Below are positions 1 through 5,667 of a DNA stretch of 9,565 bases, in pieces. Origin of the DNA: JBIKLM01 sp044375105 (GTDB lineage Bacteria; Planctomycetota; UBA1135; GCA-002686595); NCBI GenBank assembly GCA_044375105.1, contig JBILNK010000166.1, positions 1 to 9,565 of the forward strand, read 5' to 3'. The translations under genes and the position numbers were made by a program. Each line of letters begins with the position of its first letter. The first letter of the stretch is position 1. A model generated the notes under the pieces. That model made no database searches and was not told the DNA's origin. It worked only from the letters and a program-made list of their open reading frames with translations.

Positions 1-29
1 AAGGGCTGCGGGATCCGTTGTCCGGGTCA

Positions 30-44
30 CCGGGGGTTCCCCGG
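30..44. other. GC-rich hairpin beyond the rnpB 3' end
   Basis: A perfect 6-bp stem (ccgggg / ccccgg) with a 3-nt loop lies about 30 nt past the rnpB 3' end in the direction of rnpB transcription. It has no T-tract on either strand, so it is at best a pause or processing structure and not a convincing intrinsic terminator. I see no gene in the rest of positions 1-75. Confidence 0.3.
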
Positions 45-75
45 CCGAGTCCGGTCCAGCCGCGGGGGAGCAGGT

Positions 76-459
<384 letters not shown>

Positions 460-465
460 GCGCGC

Positions 466-494
466 AGGGTAGCAGCCCCCCGGCTGGGCGCCAG
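466..494 (-). promoter_or_regulatory. Candidate rnpB promoter
   Basis: On the minus strand a TACCCT hexamer (plus 466-471) lies 17 nt downstream of CTGGCG (plus 489-494). Each matches the sigma-70 consensus at 3 of 6 positions. Start-site spacing from the -10 would put +1 at about 459, exactly where the P1 helix predicts the 5' end of rnpB. That positional agreement is the main support, because the hexamers themselves are weak. Confidence 0.3.
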
Positions 495-536
495 CCCCGA
501 GGGTTAGACTCCCGGCTTCACCTGCCTCTGCCCGCC

Positions 537-1418
537 ATGGCCCAAGCCCAGTCCTTCGTCACCAACCTCGAACTGCGCGATTCCAACCCCGACGGCAGCG
601 AAGGCGCCGGCTTGTCCCACACGGCCAAGGGCATGTTCCTGCTGCACGTGCTGGAGGTGGCCGCCGAAGGCGAGCCGCGCGGCGGGGTGGCGATCGTGCA
701 CGGCGCCGGGGACCACGGCGGGCGCTACACGGAGGTGGCCGGCTTCCTGGCGGAGCGCGGCTGGGCGGTGGCCCTGCCCGACCTGCGCGGCCACGGCAAC
801 TCGGAGGGCGAGCGCGGCCACTCCTGGGGCATCAAGGAGCCGGTGCGCGACATCGATGCCGTGCTCGACCACCTGGCCTATCGCTTGCCGGACGCGCCCA
901 AGGTGCTGGTGGGCGTGGGCCTCGGCGGCCTCTACTGCCTGGCCTACGCCCTGGCCCACGCGGACCGGGTCGCCGGGGTCGTGGCGATCAATCCGCTGCT
1001 CGAGCCGCGCTTCCCCGAGCCCAAGAAGCCCAGCGGCCTCAAGGGCCTGTTCAAGAAGCTGCAGCCCACGGACGCCGGGCCCCTGGGCCTGGATCCGGCG
1101 GCCTTGACCAGCGATCCGGCCGCCCAGGCCGCTTGGCGCGCCGACAAGGCCGTGCACGATCTGGTCAGCCTGCACGTGGCCCAGCGGCTGCCCGGCGAAG
1201 CGCGCGCGGTGCGCGACGGCCTGTCCGGCCTGCGCGTACCCGTGCTGCTCTTGATCGGCGAAGCGGACACGCTCAGCGATCCCAAGCAGAACCAGGCGCT
1301 GCTCGGTTCCAAGGCCGAAATCCGGCGTTATCCGGGCCTCAAGCACGACCTGCTGCACGAGCGCGGCGCGACCCAGATCGCCACGGAAGTGGCCCAGTGG
1401 ATCGCCGCGCGCGCCTGA
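537..1418 (+). CDS. Alpha/beta hydrolase, monoacylglycerol lipase-like, nucleophile Ser replaced by Gly
   Basis: A 293-residue protein of the serine aminopeptidase S33 / Hydrolase_4 family (monoacylglycerol lipase, lysophospholipase PldB type). Visible motifs are the oxyanion segment VHGAGDHGGRY (54-64), the block DLRGHGNSEGERGH (82-95), a helical cap at about 155-230 with LTSDPAAQAAWRADKAVHD, the acid Asp244 in GEADTLSDP, and the base His270 in YPGLKHDLLHE. The nucleophile elbow, normally GHSMGG or GxSxG, reads GVGLGG (126-131), so Gly128 (codon 918-920, ggc) sits where the catalytic Ser should be. The fold is otherwise full length, so the protein may be a non-catalytic binding or regulatory homologue, or a recently inactivated enzyme. 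There is no signal peptide, so it is probably cytosolic. ATG 537 was chosen because the frame upstream runs into rnpB and has no ATG, GTG or TTG between 459 and 537. No clear Shine-Dalgarno is visible. A TAGACT at 505-510 could be a -10. Confidence 0.88.
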   Translation: MAQAQSFVTNLELRDSNPDGSEGAGLSHTAKGMFLLHVLEVAAEGEPRGGVAIVHGAGDHGGRYTEVAGFLAERGWAVALPDLRGHGNSEGERGHSWGIKEPVRDIDAVLDHLAYRLPDAPKVLVGVGLGGLYCLAYALAHADRVAGVVAINPLLEPRFPEPKKPSGLKGLFKKLQPTDAGPLGLDPAALTSDPAAQAAWRADKAVHDLVSLHVAQRLPGEARAVRDGLSGLRVPVLLLIGEADTLSDPKQNQALLGSKAEIRRYPGLKHDLLHERGATQIATEVAQWIAARA

Positions 1419-1428
1419 CGGCCTGAGG

Positions 1429-1452
1429 AAAAAAACTCGGGCTGCGCCCGAG
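1429..1452 (-). terminator. Intrinsic terminator reading on the minus strand
   Basis: On the minus strand the sequence reads CTCGGGC-GCA-GCCCGAG followed directly by seven T (the A-run at 1429-1435). This is a textbook GC stem plus U-tract. It could stop antisense transcription coming from the repeat array before it enters the hydrolase gene. Copy 2 has the same stem (1568-1584) without the T-run. No minus-strand gene is evident immediately upstream. Confidence 0.6.
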
Positions 1453-1551
1453 CCGCGAGACCAGGCTGTCCGCACGCCTTTGGGCCGCCATCCGGCGGCC
1501 GCAGAGGCTGGGATCGTCGCTGCGCGCCGATTTTTTCCCAGCCTCTGACAG
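1435..1551. repeat. Direct repeat copy 1 (117 nt)
   Basis: This aligns without gaps to 1567-1683 with 9 mismatches in 117 positions. All nine fall in the first 41 nt, and the last 76 nt (1476-1551) are identical to 1608-1683. The one mismatch inside a local hairpin (1444) is in the loop. Confidence 0.95.
1513..1536 (+). terminator. Terminator-like hairpin in repeat copy 1
   Basis: On the plus strand atcg-t-cgc, loop tgc, gcg-c-cgat forms an eight-position stem with one T/C mismatch, followed by a T-run (1531-1536). It lies about 95 nt past the hydrolase stop and could terminate that transcript. It is nested inside the 12-bp outer stem (1502-1547), which would form only if polymerase reads past the T-run. 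Confidence 0.45.
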
Positions 1552-1566
1552 GCTGAGAAACAATCG

Positions 1567-1683
1567 ACTCGGGCTACGCCCGAGAGGTCAAACCAGCCTG
1601 TCAGCATGCCTTTGGGCCGCCATCCGGCGGCCGCAGAGGCTGGGATCGTCGCTGCGCGCCGATTTTTTCCCAGCCTCTGACAG
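1567..1683. repeat. Direct repeat copy 2 (117 nt)
   Basis: Second copy, offset by 132 nt from copy 1. The 15-nt spacer gctgagaaacaatcg between the copies resembles the sequence just before copy 1 (gcctgaggaaaaa), so the true repeating unit is about 130-132 nt. Confidence 0.95.
1645..1668 (+). terminator. Terminator-like hairpin in repeat copy 2
   Basis: This is an identical copy of the inner hairpin and T-run, lying about 60 nt before the ATG of the next gene. If both copies act, the array is a double terminator that insulates the two plus-strand genes. Any promoter for the downstream gene would then have to lie at or after this point. Confidence 0.4.
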
Positions 1684-1704
1684 CAGGCGGCGCAACAACA
1701 CCTC

Positions 1705-1728
1705 CGGCCGCTCGCCCGGCCGCTCGCC
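1705..1728. repeat. Perfect 12-nt tandem repeat abutting a start codon
   Basis: The 12-mer cggccgctcgcc occurs twice back to back at 1705-1716 and 1717-1728, and ATG 1729 follows at once. It occupies the place where a Shine-Dalgarno would be, and no SD-like purine stretch is seen there. Confidence 0.85.
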
Positions 1729-3789
1729 ATGACCCATCGCCTTGGGCTGCTCGTTGCCCTCACCGCCGCTTGCCTGGTGGCCTTGACCCTGGTTCTGTGG
1801 CGCACGTCGCCGGCGCTTGAACCGGGAGCAGAGCCGGGTCCCGCGCCGGCCGCCTCCGCCGAGGGGCGCACCGCGGCGCCGCTCGAGCAGAGCCCGGCGG
1901 CCCTGCTCGAGGCCCAGCGGGCTCCCGCGGCGGAGCTCAGCAACGGTTCCGCGAGCGCAGCGCCGCCCGCCGCGGCCGCCGCCGAGCTGGTGCTGCAGCT
2001 GCGCGCGGACCCCTTCGTCCTGCGCATTCCCCTGCGCAGCGACCTGGATGGCTGGGCCGCTGCGGGCCTTGGGTCCATGTTGAGCTGCGTGGGCGCCGGC
2101 CCTTCGTCGGCCGATTCGTTCGGGCTCGAGCACGGCGCCGGCGGGCCCCGCCTGGTGTGCGCGGGCCCGGGGCCCTTCGAGGTCGACATCCGCTGGCCGG
2201 GTTTCGTGCCCGTGCGCGGCAGTTTCGACGCTGCTGAACTGCTGGCGCTGAGCGGCCAGCGCGTCGATGCGGATCGGACCGCCAGCGCGGCGTCGCTTCC
2301 GGCGGGCGCCGTCCGCAGCGAGGCTGCCGCTGCACAGGGTGGCCCGGACCACGCGGCTTCCACGGCCATCGAACTCCGGCTGCAGCCCGCTGCAGCCCTG
2401 CGGCTCTCCTGCGCGGATCCGGAGGATCCCGCGGGGGTGCGGATCGGCTATCGCTCGACCCACGCGCGCCTCGGCTGGGCCCTGCTCGCGGCGCCGGCGG
2501 GGCGCTGGTCCGAGCGGACCCTGCCGGTGCCGAGCGGTCCAGGCGAATTGTGGGCCGAGCTGCAGGACGGCCGGCGCGCCGTGGCCCGCGTGCCGGACCT
2601 CGCCGCCGGCCAGGTGCTCGAGCTCGACCTCCAGTTCTCCGAAGGCAGCGCCGGATTCGTGACGCTGTACGAAACCCCCAGCGGCCGGCCGCTCGAGCGG
2701 GGCAAAGCCTTCCTCGCCAATCCGCAGGGACCGGCAGACCCCAACGTCGAGATCCGGGGCCTGTCCAGCGGCATCGAGCTGTTTCCCGGGGGCGTGCTCC
2801 AGCTGCCGAACCTGAGCCCGCGCACGGCCGATCTGGCCATCGTCGACAGCTCCTGCGGGCTGGTGCACTACATCGATCTGCTCTGGCCGGCCGACGCAGG
2901 CCAGAGCTTCGGTGTGCCCGCCCCGGGCGGTCTGCGAGGCGAGCTGCGGGGCGCGGGTGTTTTGCCGGCCGGGTTGGTGGTGCGCGCCCGGCGCCCCAAC
3001 GACCTCGTCTTCGATCCGGTTTTCCCCTCGTCGCTGAACCTCTTCGAGCAACAGCTGCCGATCCCGACCGCGGTCGTCGATGCGGAGCGGCATTTCGCTT
3101 TCGAGCGCCTGGCGAGCGGCGCCTGGAACCTCTCCCTGGAATTCGACAAGCCGGGGAGCGCCGGAGGCCTCGAGAGCCCCCTGGGGGTCGTGCAGATCGA
3201 CTCCGATAGAGTCGCGCAGGCGAGCTTCGAGCTCCCGGACCTGCCCGATGCGGCCCTCGAGATCGAATTCCGGTTGGACGGGCAACCCGGCGCCGGCCAG
3301 ACCCTGGAGCTCATGCCCGTGGAGAGCGCTGCGAATCGCGGCGCGGTGCGGGCCCAGGGCGTCAAGCGCCGCCCTGTGACCACCGACGGCGAAGGCCGGG
3401 CCCAGGTCCAGCTCCTGCCTCCCGGGCGCTACCAGCTGAGCTTTGTCGGGATCTCCCTGGCCGAATTCGAGCTGGGCCGGGGGGAGACGCACCGCGTGAG
3501 CCTCTCGGCGGAGTACGGCGGCCTGTTGATGACCCTGGTCAGCCCCGCGGGCGAGGTGCTCAGCGGTCAGCGGGTGAGGCTGCGCCGCCGGGGCTCCCAG
3601 ACCTTCCGGTCGCAGACCAGCGACGGACTCGGGCGGGTCTATCTGCGCACGCTCGCGGGACCCCATGAGGCGGCGCTGTTCGCGGCGCCCGCAGGTGGCT
3701 CCGATCCAAGCCAACGCGAGGGGCCCGCCAGCCCGTTCGAGTTGTTGCCCGGGGAGCGCGAGCTGACCTTGGTGGTTTCGCCGCCCTGA
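1729..3789 (+). CDS. Membrane-anchored beta-rich protein with C-terminal Cna_B/carboxypeptidase-regulatory-like domains
   Basis: A 686-residue protein of unknown function. Residues 5-24 form one hydrophobic segment after a short basic start (MTHR), best read as a signal anchor. A low-complexity Ala/Pro/Glu linker follows (about 28-85), and the rest is beta-rich. Residues about 508-595 (VTTDGEGRAQVQLLPPGRYQLSF region) and 598-684 (SDGLGRVYLRTLAGPHEAALF region) resemble tandem Cna_B / carboxypeptidase-regulatory-like beta-sandwiches, common in envelope and surface proteins. No catalytic motif is recognised, so its role is not predicted beyond an extracytoplasmic, probably structural or binding one. 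Start: an in-frame TGA lies at 1678-1680 and no other start codon falls between it and ATG 1729. No SD is visible. It follows the repeat array and converges with ruvX, whose stop is 34 nt away. Cys15 (TAAC) is a poor lipobox because the hydrophobic stretch continues past it. Confidence 0.85.
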   Translation: MTHRLGLLVALTAACLVALTLVLWRTSPALEPGAEPGPAPAASAEGRTAAPLEQSPAALLEAQRAPAAELSNGSASAAPPAAAAAELVLQLRADPFVLRIPLRSDLDGWAAAGLGSMLSCVGAGPSSADSFGLEHGAGGPRLVCAGPGPFEVDIRWPGFVPVRGSFDAAELLALSGQRVDADRTASAASLPAGAVRSEAAAAQGGPDHAASTAIELRLQPAAALRLSCADPEDPAGVRIGYRSTHARLGWALLAAPAGRWSERTLPVPSGPGELWAELQDGRRAVARVPDLAAGQVLELDLQFSEGSAGFVTLYETPSGRPLERGKAFLANPQGPADPNVEIRGLSSGIELFPGGVLQLPNLSPRTADLAIVDSSCGLVHYIDLLWPADAGQSFGVPAPGGLRGELRGAGVLPAGLVVRARRPNDLVFDPVFPSSLNLFEQQLPIPTAVVDAERHFAFERLASGAWNLSLEFDKPGSAGGLESPLGVVQIDSDRVAQASFELPDLPDAALEIEFRLDGQPGAGQTLELMPVESAANRGAVRAQGVKRRPVTTDGEGRAQVQLLPPGRYQLSFVGISLAEFELGRGETHRVSLSAEYGGLLMTLVSPAGEVLSGQRVRLRRRGSQTFRSQTSDGLGRVYLRTLAGPHEAALFAAPAGGSDPSQREGPASPFELLPGERELTLVVSPP

Positions 3790-3823
3790 AGGCAGCGGCG
3801 TCCGGACCCGCCCCGGCGGCGCG

Positions 3824-4285
3824 TCAGGGCGCGCCCGGGGGCTCGCCGGAGAGGATCCAGTCCTCGAGCAGCACCAGCGCGGCGAAGGAGTCGCGCAGGC
3901 GGCGGCGCTCGGGCTCGCTGAGGCCCAGGTCCAGCAGGCGCTCCTGGGCTGCTTTGGTGGTCAGGCGCTCGTCGTAGAGGCGCACGTCGAGGCCCGGGTA
4001 GCTGGCCTTGAGCGCGATGGCCAGCTGGCGCGAGCGCGCGCTCTGGCCGCCTTCGCGGCCATCCATGTGGATCGGCAGGCCGATCAGCAGCACCTCGATG
4101 TCGCGCTCCGCCAACAGGCGCCGCAGATGGGCGTCGAAAGCCGGGCTGGGCCAGCGCGCGCGCAGGGGCGCCAGGGGCTGGCGCGCGATGCGCAGGGCGT
4201 CGGTCGAAGCGAAGCCGTGCTTTTCGGTGCCGAGATCGATGGCCAGCACGCCGGCGCGCCGGCGCGGAGCCGCGGCGCCGCTCAC
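3824..4285 (-). CDS. ruvX: RuvX/YqgF family putative pre-16S rRNA nuclease
   Basis: A 153-residue RNase H-fold protein of the YqgF family, linked in E. coli to 5'-end maturation of 16S rRNA and earlier called a Holliday junction resolvase. The family pattern is visible in order: AIDLGTEKHGFASTD (15-29, metal-binding Asp17), LLIGLPIHMDGREG (66-79), YDERLTTKAAQERL (104-117), and RDSFAALVLLEDWI (131-144, Asp132). EKHG stands where relatives usually have KRIG or KSIG, and the acidic residues are all kept. The start is GTG at 4285, whose GTGA overlaps the TGA stop of the upstream mannose-1-phosphate guanylyltransferase gene. This gives a normal family length and suggests translational coupling. 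The open frame extends further upstream, but only inside the guanylyltransferase gene. Its stop lies 34 bp from the stop of the convergent gene. Confidence 0.93.
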   Translation of the reverse strand: MSGAAAPRRRAGVLAIDLGTEKHGFASTDALRIARQPLAPLRARWPSPAFDAHLRRLLAERDIEVLLIGLPIHMDGREGGQSARSRQLAIALKASYPGLDVRLYDERLTTKAAQERLLDLGLSEPERRRLRDSFAALVLLEDWILSGEPPGAP

Positions 4286-5385
4286 AGGAACTCGGCGCCG
4301 CCCGGCGCCGCGCCCAGGCGCTCGACGATGCGCTTGACGTCCTGGGCCCGCTCCCGGCTGCAGACCAGGGTCACGCGGCCGCTGCGCACCACCACCAGGT
4401 CCTGGACGCCGACCAGCGCGATCAGGTCGTCGCCTTCGCTGTAGACCACGTTGCCGCGCGCTTCCTCGGCGATCAGCTTGGCCAAGGGGCCCAGGGCCTT
4501 GTAGTTGCCGCCGGCATCCGGATGGCCGATCTCGGCCAGGGCCGACCAGGAGCCCACGTCGTTCCAGCGATAGTCGATGCGCAGCGTGCGCACGTTGTCG
4601 GCCTTCTCGAAGATCGCCACGTCGATCGGCACGCTCTCGACGCGCCCGTAGGCCGCGGCCAGGCGCGCCGGATCCCCGACCACCGGCTCGAGCGCCGCCA
4701 GGATGCCCGGGGCGTGGCGCCGGAAGGCCGCCAGGATCGCCTCGGCCGTGAAGGCGAAGATGCCCGCGTTCCAGAGGAAACGCCCGGTTTCGAGGAAGGC
4801 CTCGGCGCGGGCCCGATCGGGCTTTTCGACGAAGCGCTTGACCGCATGCACGGCCTGACCCTGCAGGACCGCCAAGGCGTCGCCGAGCTCGATGTAGCCG
4901 TAGCCCGTGGCGGGGGAAGTGGGCTGGATGCCGAAGGTCACCAGCGTGCCGTGGGCGCGGGCCTCCGCCAGACCGGCGGCCAGGGTCGCGCGGAAGCGCT
5001 CCGCCGGCTCGATCACGTGGTCCGCGGGCAGCACGAACAGACCCGCCTGCGGATCGCGCCGAGCGACCTCCAGGGCCGCCAGGGCGGTGCAAGCCGCCGT
5101 GTTGCGTCCGGTCGGCTCGGCGATCAGGTTGCCGCGCGGCAGCTCGGGCAGGCACGCTTCGACGGCGGCGCGCTGCTCTTCCGTGGTCACCACCAGCACG
5201 CGTTCGAGCGGCACCAGCCCGGAGAGGCGCGCCGCGGTCTGGGTCAGCATGGGCGCGTCCCCGGCGATCGGCAGGTACTGCTTGGGCCGTGCGCGGCGGC
5301 TGGCGGGCCAAAAGCGGGTGCCGGTGCCGCCGGCCATGATGATCGCCCAGGTCTGGCCCGGAGCGACGGGGGGGTGGGGGGCCAT
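4282..5385 (-). CDS. manC: Mannose-1-phosphate guanylyltransferase (GDP-mannose pyrophosphorylase)
   Basis: This 367-residue cytosolic enzyme would make GDP-mannose and pyrophosphate from GTP and mannose-1-phosphate, supplying mannose, fucose or rhamnose precursors for glycans. Family motifs: the nucleotide-binding signature IIMAGGTGTRFWPASR (15-30) with PKQ (34-36), EPTGRNTA (90-97), LPADHVI (119-125), GYGYIE (161-166), FVEKP (185-189), WNAGIFAF (205-212), DVAIFEK (255-261) and WNDVGSW (274-280). It ends at residue 367 with no phosphomannose isomerase cupin domain, so it is the short, monofunctional form. ATG 5385 has an AGGA 8 nt upstream. The same bases belong to a TAGGAT that could be a -10 for a leaderless transcript. 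It overlaps ruvX by 4 nt downstream and lies 282 bp after the AsmA-like gene. The symbol is by family similarity only. Confidence 0.95.
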   Translation of the reverse strand: MAPHPPVAPGQTWAIIMAGGTGTRFWPASRRARPKQYLPIAGDAPMLTQTAARLSGLVPLERVLVVTTEEQRAAVEACLPELPRGNLIAEPTGRNTAACTALAALEVARRDPQAGLFVLPADHVIEPAERFRATLAAGLAEARAHGTLVTFGIQPTSPATGYGYIELGDALAVLQGQAVHAVKRFVEKPDRARAEAFLETGRFLWNAGIFAFTAEAILAAFRRHAPGILAALEPVVGDPARLAAAYGRVESVPIDVAIFEKADNVRTLRIDYRWNDVGSWSALAEIGHPDAGGNYKALGPLAKLIAEEARGNVVYSEGDDLIALVGVQDLVVVRSGRVTLVCSRERAQDVKRIVERLGAAPGGAEFL

Positions 5386-5667
5386 GGCGCCGATCCTAGC
5401 GCGGCCCCGAGAGCTGGCCCAACGGCAACCAGGGCCGACGGCACCCCGCTCGGCATGCGGTCGCGGCCCCGATCGCGCGCTGGGGAGAGGCTCCGCGCCG
5501 GGCCACGGATCGGCCGCAGCGTTGGCGCGAGAGCGTCGCGGAGCGGCGATCGATCGGGCCGATCCGGCTCGAGCCCTGCGGCGATCGTTGGGCGGGCCAA
5601 AGCCACGGGGCGGACCCCGGGATCGCGCGGCTCTGGCTCCTGCCCGGGCGCCTGCGCAGGCTCGGCC
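5386..5667. other. Intergenic region between the AsmA-like gene and manC
   Basis: I see no gene in this 282-bp stretch; the open frames crossing it are GC-driven and lack family motifs. It holds a 12-bp perfect palindrome gcctgcgcaggc (5650-5661) just past the AsmA-like stop, a 9-bp inverted repeat ggatcggcc/ggccgatcc (5507-5515 and 5557-5565, 41-nt loop), the palindrome cgatcgatcg (5547-5556) inside that loop, and the manC promoter candidate near its manC end. No T-tract terminator is visible on the minus strand, so read-through from the AsmA-like gene into manC is possible. Confidence 0.5.
5393..5422 (-). promoter_or_regulatory. Candidate manC promoter, possibly leaderless
   Basis: On the minus strand TTGGGC (plus 5417-5422) and TAGGAT (plus 5393-5398) are separated by 18 nt. 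TAGGAT matches the -10 consensus at 4 of 6 positions, including the key TA...T. Only 7 nt separate it from ATG 5385, so transcription would begin at or beside the start codon. The alternative is that AGGA (5394-5397) is simply the ribosome binding site. Both cannot hold for the same transcript. Confidence 0.35.

Larger units (their letters stand above)
1415..1690. repeat. Tandem array of a structured intergenic element (two full units plus a stub)
   Basis: Two units of a structured element fill the space between two plus-strand genes. Each unit begins with a ctgacRg motif (1415, 1545, and again 1677 as a stub). Three hairpins recur in each unit: ctcgggc/gcccgag with a 3-nt loop (1436-1452, 1568-1584), ggccgcc/ggcggcc with a 4-nt loop (1483-1500, 1615-1632), and a 12-bp perfect stem cagaggctggga/tcccagcctctg (1502-1547, 1634-1679). 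A further stem closes the first hairpin in each unit: 1417-1425 with 1462-1470, and 1545-1555 with 1594-1604. Unit 2 has imperfect terminal inverted repeats: 1549-1566 resembles the reverse complement of 1660-1679. It could be a MITE-like or REP/BIME-like element or a structured RNA. No transposase is visible. Confidence 0.8.

Noticed and set aside
30..44. Intrinsic terminator for rnpB
   Set aside because: The stem is good but there is no T-tract after it on the minus strand, so it was listed only as a hairpin.
1435..1683. Integron attC sites or a CRISPR array
   Set aside because: The units lack the attC core-site pattern (RYYYAAC/GTTRRRY), and there are only two long copies with no short repeat-spacer alternation.
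1765..1776. Lipobox (TAAC, Cys15) making the anchored protein a lipoprotein
   Set aside because: Position -3 is Thr, and the hydrophobic segment continues for nine residues beyond the Cys, which fits a transmembrane anchor better.
504..2369. A 621-codon minus-strand open frame containing a duplicated peptide of 44-residue period
   Set aside because: The duplicated peptide is only the translation of the 132-nt tandem repeat, whose period is a multiple of three. The frame is antisense to the hydrolase and to the anchored protein and has no recognisable domain.
1588..3714. A 708-codon minus-strand open frame antisense to the anchored protein
   Set aside because: The plus-strand reading has a signal anchor and Cna_B-like domains. 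The minus reading is Arg/Gly/Gln-rich without domains and ends in the repeat.
4286..5311. Upstream extension of the RuvX frame to give a 495-residue protein
   Set aside because: The extension is out of frame within manC, is Arg/Gly-rich and has no motif. The GTG at 4285 gives the normal RuvX length.
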